From contig OZ020487.1 of assembly GCA_963971405.1 (NCBI GenBank), positions 32,039,371-32,103,370 of the forward strand: a DNA stretch of 64,000 bases, read 5' to 3'. Position 1 is the first letter of the stretch. Each line of letters opens with the position of its first letter. The notes under the pieces are model-generated. The model ran no database searches, was not told where the DNA came from, and saw only the letters and a list, made by a program, of their open reading frames with translations. Below, piece by piece: positions 36,501-49,529 of this stretch. Source of the DNA: Psococerastis gibbosa. Taxonomy: Eukaryota; Arthropoda; Insecta; Psocodea; Psocidae. A program made the position numbers and the translations under genes.

Positions 36501-37512
36501 CCGCCCTGTATAGAAATGCCATGTAAGGGCAGTGACCTATAAGAGAGCCCAGCTCCCCTCTCCCCCCGAAAAGGGAAAATGAAAGAAGAAATTAACTAAT
36601 GTGAGTTGTTGTAATGCATAGTTTGGCAGATCTGTGATCGGTGATCTGTGATCAGATCAGTGATCAGTATGCGGGTTGGTTGGTACATGGCTTCGGACCT
36701 CCGCGCCCGCCGTTGATAAATCTGGTCGTGCCAACCCCCCCCCCCCCACCCTCTCAAATATTTTAAATATACACCACTGTATTGAGGACAAGATTGGCTC
36801 CAACAGCAGTAGAATGCCGAATCATCCAGACTTTTGTTGAAATTCTAGATTGTATCAGCATGTCAGTGATGAGACCAATCTGAACTACACGTATGTACAC
36901 CCTCTGAATAAGGGTAAATTATCCTTAATAAACCCCAATGGTTGTACAGAAAATGTAATAAGAGCGTATTAAAAATTAAAATACAAATGGCTTGTTAAAT
37001 TGCTGTCCATAACTGAATATGCCCGCAGGCACAGGAAGAACTTTTTATGGCGAAACAGTTGAACTTAGAATCAGGTTAATTTTAATACCGCATTTAAATG
37101 ATTATTCTTTTGATGAGTTAGTGCATGTTCTGCAGGTTTGTTCAAACCCAGTCTTTGTGTGCGACAACAAACCAGTCAACTGATGAAGTGGAAAATATTA
37201 CAATTCGTTTATATATTTGACAATGCAATCCAATAGATTCTGAAGCACATCTCTCGACTCTCGTCTTATATTGCATGGAAAAATTTGTGTTTCTGGGATT
37301 CGAGGGAAAGCTTCGCATTTAAAATAAAAATCGAAGTGCTTGGGAATTTAAATGAGCAACATCATACGAATTGAAAAAAGATGCTTTCCGCATTGATTTT
37401 CTATAAGATATGAGATCCACTTCAGATATGAGGTCTACAGAACTTAACCTATATACATAAAATGTCGGCTTTACCTTTCATATCCTATATGGTTCGCTAC
37501 ATATCCTGATTT

Positions 37513-38140
37513 TTGCTTTTAAATTTATATGTTAGTATAAGGAAAGTTTTGGAATGGTGAACATGTTCGATTTCGAGATTTCAGTGGAGTAAGCTACATG
37601 TTTTGAGGTTCCAGAAGCCCAAAAAATTAGTTTTTACAAAATGTCTGTCTGTTTATCTGTCACGCATCTGTTCGTCCATTTGTGGGAAAAATACTCGATG
37701 GATTTAGATGAATTTTGGCATGTAGGTTTACAATATCATAGGCCTATATCCGAAAAAAAAAAATTTTGGGCGAATTCAATTTTGGTGGTTTTACATTCCG
37801 AAAACTAACGGCTAAAACTCTTTCCTCAAAAATAGCTATTTTTTTTAAATTCACCTCTTCTTTTTCTTCTTCCCCCTTAGTGCCGCGGGAGGGAGGCGGG
37901 AGTCGCCCCGAACCCACTTCCTGAACTCCCCAGGTCGGAAGCTGACGCCTTGAGCTCGGCCATTTAAATTCACATGTAGGCTAGATTGTAGCCATTAGTA
38001 ATGTCAACAAAATCCAGTAGCACGGTAGTCCCTTGGAAGTTTGCTTCTGGGGGCAAAAACTTAATAAAGAAACTTCACATATGTTTAAGGTGTTGATTAG
38101 AGTAAGAAAACCGAACAGGTTGCTTTGCCAAAAATATTAT
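37513..38140. repeat. TGTC-repeat family, diverged copy
   Basis: Recognisable from TAGTATAAGGAAAG, AAATGTCTGTCTGTTT and GCTTCTGGGGGCAAAAA. It carries an extra GC-rich stretch at about 37858-37970. The right end is uncertain. Confidence 0.5.
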
Positions 38141-38365
38141 TTGAAAAAATTATGAATAATTAATAAACCAATACACTGCATACCCTGCCATTATAACTGT
38201 GGTGGCGTGGTGCATTACATTGGTCTGCCAGTTCTAGACCATGCAATCGTCTCATCGATCAATTAAGTGCTTTGGAATAAGGGAAGTCGAGTCAACCGAA
38301 ATATAACCCTGGGACAGTTAGTTAAAATGGAACTATTGCAGTAACTATACTAACTGATGAATAGA

Positions 38366-38580
38366 CATAAATAAATAAATATTGACTCTTTTGTTCTATT
38401 ACTAAGCCAACCTAGCGGAGTTAGGGCTATAAATACATCTCTTACACTCAACTAGAAAGACTCGGGACCGCTTGCTTTACATGCCCTCCGAAACATGGCC
38501 AGAAAATGTAGCAAGTGTGGGACTCGAACCAACAGCCTTTCCGGGGAAAGTTGCAGTCTGTACCACTACTCTACATGTCC
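38366..38580 (-). repeat. tRNA-derived SINE (family 1), intact-looking copy
   Basis: Minus strand: A-box region GTAGAGTAGTGGTACAGACT, B box GGTTCGAGTCCC, body to CTAACTCCGCTAGGTTGGCT, tail (ATTT)n. Serves as the empty-site reference for the split copy at 24108-26399. Confidence 0.8.
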
Positions 38581-39239
38581 TGACAGCATGTACGGGTTCA
38601 CTCGTAACGGCTCTTTTACATTATACTGGGCTACGTACTTAGAGTACGTAGTACTTAGAGCGTATCTATGCTATTTTTGAGAAATACACGTATTATTATT
38701 ATTTATTACTATTCAAGCGCTCAAGATTTCACATGAGTTTAACTTCTCCCAACAATTTTGCCATTTTCACCCATTTTGTAGCAACATAGAGGGAAAAAGT
38801 AGAATGACGTATCTGTACGAAAATCCGAATGACGGATCTGTTCGAAAATCCGCTTAAGATCAATTGAGATAACTTATCGAGCTTTATGCTCGAACCCCTG
38901 GGACTAGTTTATTGTCGCCCCCCCCCCCAGTTGACAGCAATACCGCTACAAGTATTTTTTACTATTACTCCCGAAGGCCTGTCTTATTACAATAATTGTG
39001 GGAGACTTAGTATCTTGAGAGGTAGCCATTGGCCATAGTTTGTGGAATCACAGTGGTTTTATCGGTAATCTTGACTTGCAGCAACTTATAGTCCAACCAA
39101 TTTGAAAACACTGTGCAATCAAATATCCTGCGATATTCGATGTCCTATATAACCGTGTATATGACAGATATACAATTAATTAATTAGTGTGGTAGAAATA
39201 CTCTGTAGGAGGCACAATAGGCGAATAAGGCTTAAGTAC

Positions 39240-39279
39240 ATACGATCAGCTACGTATACGTATACGTAGCTGATCGTAT
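39240..39279. repeat. 40-bp perfect palindrome
   Basis: Centre GTATAC|GTATAC, arms TACGATCAGCTACGTATAC and the exact inverse, with one further A/T pair outside. No spacer. Confidence 0.95.
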
Positions 39280-39899
39280 ACATATAGGAACCCCAATTAA
39301 GATAAAAAATAATTGAGGGGTTCACTCCTGTGGTTCGGTACACCTTCTTTACCTTAGATAGCTGAACTCAGTCCTTATTTTTGCTTCGCTATGGAATGGG
39401 TACTCATACAGTAGCGCATTACCTCAACAGCCATCCTATACGATAGCCAACACCCATCAGGCCAGAAAGTGTGACAAGTCTGACTGGTGTTTGGGAATAT
39501 CTTTCAAGACAGCAGTGAGCATAGCACTGTAGCAGTAAAAGGTGCACAGGGTTCAGACTGGTCGGACGGCAGGTTGCTGCAAGCCAGGATTACCACAGGC
39601 TATGACATTGTGAACAGTGAATGAAATTGAATGAAATTCTGAAAAGGCTTTATATAGACCTGACTCAACTAGTTTGATTACGAGCAATGACAAACTGTCT
39701 ATAAGTGGAGGTATACAGTCCAATTATAAATATACATTTTCAAAATACAGCGAGGGAAGCACTTCACTATAATTTTCAATTTCCTCGTTAATAGGATAGT
39801 TGATGTAATATCAAAGTAATAAGGTTTATAGGTTTATATTAAGCTCCTTGTCGTCTGTAGATTTACTGTTTGTCTAGCTTACACCATTGCTATTAACCT

Positions 39900-40289
39900 T
39901 TAGGCGCCAATTCCACCGACCGGCTAGGGCTATTTCCAAAAACAGTGACGTGGTAGCAGACATTCAAGACTTAGGTTGCGTTTCCACCGATCTCGCATTG
40001 CAGAATTGACGGAAAGGTTTATTTTCCTCGATGCCATAGTTAAAATTGATCAATGATCATACAGTAAAATCACAAACAAACAAACTAAAATTAAAAAATG
40101 GCGTCATGGGATATGTTAAGTACAAACATTTTAATAGATTTCTATAAAAAGAAAAATTCTAATTTCCGTCAATGTCATTTGCATTCTGCAATGCGAGGTC
40201 GGTGGAAACGCCACCTAAGTTTTGAATGTCTGCTACCACGTCACCGTTTTTGGAAATAGCCCTAGCCGGTCAATGGAAAGTGCGCCTTA
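39900..40289. mobile_element. Nested hairpin MITEs
   Basis: Outer ends TTAGGCGCCAATTCCACCG and CAATGGAAAGTGCGCCTTA. Inner element 39971-40218 with TTAGGTTGCGTTTCCACCG and CGGTGGAAACGCCACCTAA. The inner element is the same type as the innermost layer at 5464-5719. Confidence 0.7.
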
Positions 40290-40337
40290 CCAATAGACCA
40301 TCTTGAGTGTTCAATATGTAACTAAATACGCACCAGC

Positions 40338-40736
40338 TAAGCCGGCTATTCCACTTGTCAATTTTTCTTCAATAATTGATGAGATTACTCTATGTTATTG
40401 TCCATTTTAACTTCCGCATGTTAAAATTGATCAATACTTAATCATGGGGTAAAATCACGCTTATCAAACAATAACAAACTAAAATTAAACAATGGCGTCA
40501 TCTGGATATGATAAATAATTTTAATTTATTTCTTGAGAATAAACGAATTATTTCATAATTTAAATCATAAAATTTCGCTAAAAACTTACAAAATTGGAAG
40601 AAATTGTAAACAAAAATGGTCAATTATTGAAGACAAGTGGAATGAGGTGTAAAAATAGAAATGCAATATTGATGATTTTCCGTTAATGTCATTATCAAAA
40701 TTGCAGAAAAATTGACAATGTGGAATAATACCCTAA
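40338..40736. mobile_element. Hairpin MITE
   Basis: TAAGCCGGCTATTCCACTTGT at the left and ACAATGTGGAATAATACCCTAA at the right are degenerate inverted ends. The interior holds the GGCGTCATCTGGATATG module of the family. Confidence 0.55.
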
Positions 40737-41525
40737 CGTACTGCTTTAACATATGAAGAATAAGTTAGAATTCCGCCCGTTAGCACTTCCACCATGACTG
40801 GAAAACGACTCATTTTGAGACTATATTCGAATGGGTCCTAAATCATAGATAAAAGAGAAAAGTTGGAATTTTTATTAGAAAACTTTCAAGGATATATAAA
40901 ACATTTATTGCATGTCTCTATTTATTGGTCAGCTTCTTATTCGCCTTTCAATTTTTATATTTTATGCCTTCATTTATGTCGGCTTTCATTTTACAGCCTT
41001 TTGCTCGACGGCAGTTGATGGTTGATGTCGTGAACTGGTTTGGCTCAACCACAATAAATAAAGCCCCCCCCCCCCCCTTGAAATAAAGATAATCGAAAAC
41101 TGGATACAGAAGACAACGCCTACAGTATGTATATACACTCTGCCTACAGTATGTACCGTATATACACTCTGCCTCCTCGTATACCTCCCTCACCTGCCAA
41201 TTTTTTCCGGGTTTTTACTATAAAAAAATGAACTCAGCCATCTTTTAGTGGCCTGCTGATCTAATTTATACCAGCTAATGGCCCCGCTGCTGATGCGACC
41301 GTCCACCACTGTAAACAGTTTGATGGGTAGGAAATTTGATAAAACGTTCGTGTTTACTAACTTAGGAATGGTCCTATCTGCGGGAGCCGCTTTTTTTTGC
41401 CACAAAGGGTCCCTTATTCTGAATAGTAAATTTAAACAAGTTGACATTAATTAAGGATGAAACGCTAACGCCTCGCCTTGCACGTAACGGAGGCTTGGCG
41501 CCACGCGCTTGGCATTGTAAGTTAA

Positions 41526-41910
41526 GCCTGAGTGTTCAAAATGTTTTGTAAACAAGAAATTATCGTACTTTTTGGACGAAATTAATTAATTGCTCGTTCC
41601 ACAACCACAAAGATATGAAAGGGAACAGATTAAAAAATCTTGAAAAATACGAGCTTTCTGTGAAAACTGTCTATTTCCCTTACAGATTTACAACTGTGCT
41701 ACAAAATGGGTTTAAGGCTCTTTATCCAATTTTTTTAAGGTAATAATATTTCAGGTCAGAAAATATAAACTTCCTGTGATATCTTGGATTTTTTATGAGT
41801 ATTTTATTTGTTCACTTTGTTATCTTTGTATCTGTGGAATGAGCAATAAATTATTTTCGTCAAAAAATCAGCAAAATTTCTTGTTTACAAAACATTTTGA
41901 ACACTCAGCC
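41526..41910. mobile_element. TTAA-flanked MITE
   Basis: Inverted ends of about 37 bp (GCCTGAGTGTTCAAAATGTT and onwards) flanked by TTAA at 41522-41525 and 41911-41914. TTAA duplication is the piggyBac hallmark. No transposase. Confidence 0.7.
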
Positions 41911-42297
41911 TTAAATTCGTGGCTTACTGTTACTCCAACCTTTTACGCACACAATACTAACATATTACTAATTACTAATACACTAACATGAGGAGACAGA
42001 GGAGTACGAGCGGATCGACCACGGCCTATTAGCTCGCATCCCTTTGTCTCCTCACCAGACTCCGGCCAGGGAAGCCTACGTGATTATACTAATATACTAA
42101 CACAACAACAAAACTAGCATAATTCAACTTTGGTTTCCATACAGTTATTTGTAGTTATTAAGTTATTTGTATAAAAGCCTAAACCGCACACGGACTAGTC
42201 CTGCGGTAAGTCACCCCTATAATTGTAAAAAAAAACTTGTAAAAATATACAGCTTTTTGATTTGATTTGATTTGATTGTTTTGAAGTGACATTTTTT

Positions 42298-42472
42298 AAT
42301 AAATAATGGCTTTTCGTTCTATTGCTATGCCTACATTCAAAAAGGCTTTACATACTTTACATATGCTTTGCATGCCCTCCGAAGCAAGGCGAGAAAATTA
42401 AACAAGAGTGGGAATCGAACCAACTACCTTTCGCGGTTGAAATTCCATACCACTACGGTATTCTACTTGTCC
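42298..42472 (-). repeat. tRNA-derived SINE (family 1), decayed copy
   Basis: B box relic GGTTCGATTCCCAC, the GCCCTCCGAAGC block and an AATAAATAATGG tail on the minus strand. The middle part is shortened. Confidence 0.6.
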
Positions 42473-44412
42473 CCGTGCTCATATGCTCATATTAATTTTT
42501 GCCTACTATATTGTATATATACATATACATTATTGTATGCTCTGGAAGAAATATTGTCAATACAATATATTGAATTTTACCTTATATTTTATTATAATAC
42601 AATATACTGTGTCACATCCAATTAGAAGTATTGCTCCGTTGCCGCATTGCGTTGGGTACACATTATACAAAGTCGCGGCTTTCGGATTCCTGGAAAATAG
42701 TTGAAAGACAGAGTTTTGTGCAAAATTTCTGTGCTGCATAAAAAACGCTAACGACATCAGCCGTGGCTGGAGTTACCAAGCTAACTTATTACCGTGGTTA
42801 AAAATAATAGCGCACTTTAAACATATTTTATTTACCTTTTTATCCTTGGTAATAATTTAACTTGATACCTTGTACTGGTTATTAATTATTATCCATAATT
42901 GGCCTTTTCCATCGAGGTACCACTTAGTGACGTGTAGGACTTACAAAAGCAAAAAAGTATCACCTGAAAAAAAACCTTAAGCCTCACTTGATATTACGTT
43001 AAACAGGTTTACAGCCTATGGAATTTTTCACTTCAGAAATTATTTACATAAATGTGTTGAAATAGAGTCCACCCCCACACTAACCCTGTGAAATGATAAT
43101 AAAGGAAATAGGGGGACGGGGCAATGCGCTGTCGCTGTCGGCCCCAAAAGACCGCATGACGGACATCCCGTCAAAACGTCATACATTATTTATTTACACA
43201 ATTACACTACGAACTTGGACAATGATTCCCTTTTTTTATTACTAAAAAAATGTAATGTTATATTAGAACAATTTAACGTGGTTTATTTGCTTTTTTTTTA
43301 ATATGCTGGGGACCCCTTTTTTGTGGGGCCCTGATGGGGCCATGGGCCCCTGGTCCCATAGCCAAACCCGGCACTGTCTTGCCTGTAATAATAAACTACA
43401 GTGGTGATAACTTTTTCATAACCAGGGGTTAAAAATGTAAACAAGATAATTTTACAATGGAAAGTGATATTAAAAAATGGTTTGTGAACATTTCTAACCC
43501 CAAGAAATAAGTTAATACAGCAGCAGGAGCTGGCTCGGTTCGGCTCGGCCTGTAACGTTTTGCAGGGATTGTCGTCGAGATTTGTATCCTGTGTTACAAA
43601 GATACACCGAAGTTATCGATTGACCAAGCCTGGGCTATCCATTACTTGGTCAATATTTAACTGGACAAGTGATCAGCAAAATGTTCCGGTCTCAGCAGTG
43701 ACACAGCCACATGGGGGGGGGGGCGAGGATGGGGGGGAGGATTTCAATTTGACGGCGTGCCACGGTTCGCTGCCTTGCTGCTCACAGACAGCCTAATTAA
43801 CCTCATTGAGCAAAATTGCTCATTAATCTGCAGCCATGAAATTTTTTATCAATATCAATTTTATATTGATTCTGGTTTCCCCCTGGACCTGCTACTGTCC
43901 GGCTAGGAATTATAAGTCACACAACATTTTGTATGTTTCTTTTGTAATAAACGCGAAGATTCGTGCTATTTGTTCCAGATATTTAAAAAATGCAAAATTT
44001 GATTAAAAAAATATTGTATGAAGGCTTGGTTATTTTGTAATGGCAATAATTCACACAACAAACTAATAATTTATTATTTACTCAATTTTGAATCATTATT
44101 AATTTTGTCTTTATTAAGTCCAATAGTAGCTGCTAATGTTAAAGTCCAGGCTAAATTATTATTATTCATATAAAAAGCATAACCACTGCTATTTCTTTGT
44201 TAAATTAAGGAATATTATGCGAACCGATGCGCCCTCCTTATAAGTTAAACATGGGTGGTACAATAGGGAATAGACCCGCCAATCAGAGGAGGACAGTTTT
44301 CCAGGCAAGTAAGTCGGTGCCTCAGGTAAAACACGTCACCAAGCATAGAAATATTGGTAATTTGGGGCTTTGGTCTTCTAGTTGACAATATACATAGGAG
44401 CCTCAGTCGGAG

Positions 44413-45009
44413 TAGAGGTGGGGCGTGACAGATATTTCCAGGAGCAACAGTGACCGGTGACAGTGACTCGACAGCCACTGATACAAATACTGGTGATTTC
44501 TGTCACTGGAGTGACTGCTTTTGTTCGTGCTATCTAAGTAATCTTGGTACATCTTGGTATGAGTAATCAAAAGTCACTGTCACTTTTCTTACTTGACAGT
44601 GATTTATACAAGTTACATAGCCTTATTCGTTTCGCTTAACAATTAAAGTCGGTTATTCTTTTGTTTAGTTATGCTAAAAAATTTAAGAAGTAGTAATATA
44701 TATATATATAAACTAAAAGCTTGCCAGTCATGGAGCAGTCACGGTGATAGCCTCGGGCATACCTTATGTTTAGCTTACGTGAGACGATCGGAAAGCATTT
44801 CGGGGAATTTCGCTTAAGACTGCCTAGTGCATAGGCTAAACCTGAGCGAGTTACTTGCTCTTGCATGCGACTATCAGAGTATTAGAAACAAAGCTATTTA
44901 AAATATAGCCTAAATCGGTGACAGTGACTCAAATCACCAGTATTTTTTTTGGGTAGGGACGGGTGGTTGCAGTGACCATCACAGTGACAGAAGTAACGCC
45001 CCACCTCTA
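44413..45009. mobile_element. hAT-type element with TAGAGGTGGGGCG ends
   Basis: Starts TAGAGGTGGGGCG and ends CGCCCCACCTCTA. Flanking octamers AGTCGGAG and GTCGGAAG are similar. Subterminal GTGACAGTGACT-type repeats occur on both sides. No ORF. It ends 29 bp before the ATG of the candidate exon at 45039. Confidence 0.65.
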
Positions 45010-45038
45010 GTCGGAAGGGAGATGTGTGTGCTGTGATC

Positions 45039-45134
45039 ATGAGTGTTGTCGTGGCAGAAGGTCCACCCGCCGGCGCCGCGAGGCCTGCAGCCCCCGATTC
45101 GGAGATGGACGCCCTGCTGCTGGGAAGAACGAGG
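45039..45134 (+). CDS. Candidate first coding exon of an unknown gene
   Basis: ATG in good context (A at -3) opens 32 codons: MSVVVAEGPPAGAARPAAPD, then SEMDALLLGRTR, ending at AGG|GTTAGT in phase 0. The segment is markedly GC-rich and codon-like in AT-rich surroundings. I could not find matching downstream exons, and the donor is of a less common type. It could be an N-terminal exon spliced to distant exons beyond the window, or chance. Confidence 0.35.
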
Positions 45135-45944
45135 GTTAGTATAATATCTTAGTGTCTGTATTAAAAACTGTGCATAAGGTTAAGTTAGGTTAGAATAGCT
45201 GTGGAGCAAGACAAGCAATAACTAATAACTTAGTATTCTGCTTTCGAGTTGGAGGGAATATGTTCACCTCGGCCACTCCTATATCTTATATACGGTATAG
45301 TAATATATAATTACGAGATATGTCATGTTGAAAGCTCGAAACTACAGCAGTAACTACAAAAAAGAGCCAGATCTCACCAAGCCGTCCACATAATGATCGA
45401 AACTCATTAGTGCAAAAAACGGCAGGTGAGGACGGGAAAGTACTAGTTCGCAATAGTTTAGCAATCGGTGAGTGTGACCGTCACATATATCAGAATGTAG
45501 AGGACCATTTCTTCTACGGGATTTGATAGCTCTACAATGGATATTTCCTGTGAATTTTAACTTTGTGAAAAAAACGTAGTGGCCGGGGGTGTCACATTTG
45601 CATGATTGCAACATTCCTCCAAATATTGGTTGATATCAAAGATTCAATGAAATACCGCGGTTTCTAAAACAACGAATGCATCTTGCCATAGTAATAGTAG
45701 TAATGGCCTGAAGGTCTTTTTATGGACCTATACCTACTTATAGTGCTCAATAGGTCCCGTGTCCAATGCCAACGACCCCATGGATTTCGGACATTATTTC
45801 TATTGTTGCCGTATGAATTTTTGACCATTGGCAAACTGACATGCGTCCTCTATTTCAACCTACACCGGCTACAATCGATAAAGGACAAGCTGACACAAGC
45901 TTACCATTGACGCATTGAAACAGGCGAAAGAAACGAAGCATGAC

Positions 45945-46079
45945 TAAGGCGCAAAGCGATAGTAATGGTGATATTGACGAGATTGACGTGGTAGCAGACA
46001 TTAAAGACAGTCTAAAAATGTCTGCTACCACGTCAATCATGTCAATATCACTATTGACGTCGGTGGACTTTGCGCCCTA
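45945..46079. mobile_element. Hairpin MITE
   Basis: TAAGGCGCAAAGCGATAGTA to TACTATTG-type inverse and TTTGCGCCCTA. The centre carries GACGTGGTAGCAGACATT and its inverse. Confidence 0.65.
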
Positions 46080-46110
46080 GCCAAGTACAGAAGTCAGGTG
46101 CATCTTGCCG

Positions 46111-46256
46111 TAAGGTGGCGATTCCATTGACCTCGTTTTGCAGAATGCATATGACGTTGACGTGGTAGCAGACATTAAAGACTTATTAATGATGTCTGCT
46201 ACCACGTCAACGTCATGTGCATTCTGCAAAACGAGGTCAATGGAAACGCCGCCTTA
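46111..46256. mobile_element. 146-bp near-perfect hairpin MITE
   Basis: TAAGGTGGCGATTCCATTGA and TCAATGGAAACGCCGCCTTA frame a palindrome with TGACGTGGTAGCAGACAT arms. Close relative of 13194-13339. Confidence 0.75.
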
Positions 46257-46892
46257 GGTACCAAGTTTTATATCTACTCCACGCCCCATACTCTTGTGGA
46301 GAGGAATAGTAAATGTTAGTTCCACCTGGTCGTGTGCATTAGGTTAAGTACCAAATTTTACGATGGTCACGAGTGGCAAGATGGCTTAATTTGCGGATTG
46401 GGTCGTAAATGATGGAGGTTTATATGCAGCTCTGTTTCTTTTAATTAACCCAAACGCCTTGTCGTAAACGTTATACGGCATGCAGTTACTAACGACATTA
46501 CATCCGCCATTTTATCGCTCCGCTTAAGATGGCACAGGTATAAAATAGGTACTTTCTGTTCCGGTTTTACACATTTATGTGTTATACTAATATTGTAATT
46601 ACAAAGGCTTTAACTGCCTTCCCTACTTCCAAACATCTTCAGTTCCTAGTCAACGTTAAGAGCCTACGACCTGCGATGGCCTTAGTGACGTCACCTCGGA
46701 GGCAATAATGGAGGGACGAGCTTCTTTATACTGGGCGGCACCGCGTTGGATGACCCAAAGGGTACGTGCGTTGACTGAAGTAAGTAGTAAGTACCCAGCC
46801 CCCCGAGATAAAATCTTCAAAGTCAACTTAGTGCCACTGAATTGTATGTCAACGCAAAGACGCAGATGTCTACGAAACTTTAGTACACTTTC

Positions 46893-47120
46893 AGGACCTG
46901 TAGAGTAGTGGTACAGACTCCGACTATCACCCGAAAGGTTGTTGGTTCGAGTCCCACATTGGCTACATTTTCTGACCATGCTTTGTAAGGCATGTAAAGC
47001 AGGCGGTCCCGGGTCATCCTAGTTGAGTGCAAGAGAGGGCTTTATAGCCCTAACTCCGCTAGGTTGGCTTAGTAATAGAACAATAAAAAGTCAAGATTTA
47101 TTTATTTATTTATTTATTTT
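46893..47120 (+). repeat. tRNA-derived SINE (family 1), plus-strand copy
   Basis: TGTAGAGTAGTGGTACAGAC (A box region), GGTTCGAGTCCCACA (B box), body TAGCCCTAACTCCGCTAGG and an (ATTT)n tail. Confidence 0.8.
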
Positions 47121-48141
47121 CACCAAGGCTCATTAGCCCAGGTTCTCTTGTAAAATCATTTACAGTATATGTTGAATCTCTAAATTTTATAAGGTAGCAT
47201 TAATTTATTTATTTATTTTTATTTATTTTTTATTATTTAATTAATTTAGCCCATTACGCACTAAAGCGTTGGAAAAAGTTTTGTGATGCGCCCATTAGCC
47301 TAAGTGACACACGTTCCGAATATCGATCGCGAATCTTAATTCTTAACCAAAAATATCTTCTTGATATAAAATGCGACTGGAATCCTTGTAAGGATACGAT
47401 GTAACTCAATTTAGACCATCCGTGGGAACGTGGCCACTCGGTGTTTGTCCAATTATTTTTCAAGCAATCCTTCAAATCAAATAAAATCTGAGTCAGGCAC
47501 GTATTTGCCAATAACTCTTTTCCTTCTTGACCGACATTACGCCATTTTTGTATGACTTTCTTGTTAGTCGGTGTCCAATTATTTTCATTGCTGAGTATAG
47601 ACGCAGCTAACCGTTTGTACTAAGACTATGCTACCTAAATTCTAATTTTTCAAGTTCATATGGCAATAGAGGATATGGCGGCCAGCCAAAAAAAAAGGTA
47701 CACAAACGCCCGAAGTCCGATGCGCTTTATTGCTTTCCAATTTATTTTTCTCTTAAGTTATGTAATATTCTTTTTAAACTTAATTACTTTAATTTGCAGA
47801 CAACTGGTTTATGCGTTACACTATCAAACCATATAAAATTTAAATTATTGAAAAGATTTACATTTCTTATACCGCTGGAGAAAACTATGGAAAATGAGTG
47901 GCTCAATCATTAAAATTTGTATGCGGTATGACGTACAAACTAGTTATCTGTTATCATTTGACTTGAAAGCATAGCAAAGGCACAGATAAATAGTATTAAA
48001 GTAATTAATAATGTGATATTAATTCTTTTAGGAAAGATAGACACATTATATAAGTTAAATAAATAAATAACTTATAAGTAATACCTCTTCCTGTCAGAAG
48101 GGGCTTCCAACTTCCAACAACTGAGTTTCTCATAGAGGGTA

Positions 48142-48381
48142 GTAGTAGAATGGTTGGACACGGTCCCAGGCCACGGTGTGGGCCCATAGGACAGTGGAAC
48201 TCCTGATTATAGTGGATTCCGAACCACTTGGGAAACACAGTGAAGTCACACGATTAGTTCGGATGTGACCAGGACAAGTCCTACCATGTTTCCCTACCGG
48301 CACTGTGCACACGACCAAGTTATCTGCATCTTTGAAACTGCTCTGGTCCGCTGGATTCAACTTGGTATGGCGGCCGGTCCT
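48142..48381 (-). repeat. 5S-rRNA-derived SINE, shortened copy
   Basis: Minus-strand head GGCCGCCATACCAAGTTGAA. Flanked by the 13-bp duplication CTCATAGAGGGTA at 48129-48141 and 48382-48394. The tail half differs from the identical pair. Confidence 0.7.
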
Positions 48382-49175
48382 CTCATAGAGGGTACGCATG
48401 GCCCTTTGGGGTCAGGGTTGACCTTCTAACATTATTTCATTTAGTTTAGGGGAAAATTGTAGTTCTCTCTATTCTCCAAAGACATGCAACACGGCCAGAG
48501 CTTGAAATGCCCACAGAATACGTAAATCTAGTATATTTTCTTATTTTCTTATGCGCATTGTCATGCGAGCAAAATCCAAGATTAGCTGTACACATAAGCC
48601 TACTATAAACTATAGGTAGATAAGTGGCCTATAGGACCAAATACGGAATGAACAATCTAATGGCGGTATTGTATAGTATTACGAACAAAGATTGAACCAA
48701 TAAATATTATTATATTAATTAATTTTCATTTCTTCAGAAATATCTATAAAGGGTGAGATACTTGAGTGGTAGGGGATGTGTGCTGACGCAGCGGGGCATA
48801 TCATCTGCATTTCCAATCACCCCTCCACTTCATCATTCCTCTCCACTACCCCCCCCCCCCTCCCCTCTTCTAATCAATGATGCGGTTATACTATGGTGCA
48901 GGTGTGTGTATGGAGTTGAGAGACACGAAGAGCGGCTAAGGGTAAGGCCCACGGTCACTTGAAAAGCCTCGTTACTTAGTATTATTCCATGCCACCACAA
49001 TGTTTGGCTCAGTAACGAATGCATCCAGCAGTCAAGCACGTATCCAAAGGGGGGGGGGCACAGGGGACATTGTCAGATTCACTGTTCTCCAAGTCCTAAC
49101 GACGTGCTGGACCGAGTGGCCAACAAGACAACAAGAGTAGCAGGAAAATTGATTTGTAAACGGTGTGATCACCCA

Positions 49176-49181
49176 TTTATT
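49176..49181 (-). terminator. Candidate AATAAA poly(A) signal of the P450 gene
   Basis: AATAAA on the minus strand about 170 nt after the P450 stop. First canonical hexamer downstream of the gene that I noticed. Confidence 0.4.
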
Positions 49182-49350
49182 TATAGTCATTAATTGTTAT
49201 CGTCTACTTTTTACATCTTTTATTCACGGTAGAAAGCGTTTAAAAAAAATTAATTAAATTTACGGTGAGCAACTTGTACGTTGTCAGGCTTATCCGACCT
49301 GTTGTATTGTTATAATTCACTTTCGCTGCAGAACAAAGCTGTCGACGAGA

Positions 49351-49529
49351 TTACTGGGCTACAGTTCGTTTTTCGAGCCTAATAGGAAACCCTTCGACAT
49401 CAACGAGCGCTACGCAGCCCCGCAGGTTGTCGTCTAGCTCTGTCATCGTCTTGTACCGGGTGAACACCTTATAGTTACGGATTATCGTGCTCACGTAGAA
49501 CACCGTCGACTGTGTTGCGTATCGCATCC
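49351..49529 (-). CDS. P450 exon 9 (L helix to C-terminus)
   Basis: Acceptor ATTTTCAG. Encodes GMRYATQSTVFYVSTIIRNY to GFPIRLEKRTVAQ, then TAA. Confidence 0.88.

Noticed and set aside
48899-48941. Short exon candidate (GVERHEERLR) with a good donor
   Set aside because: Its phase does not match the candidate exon at 45039, and no other partner exon was found.
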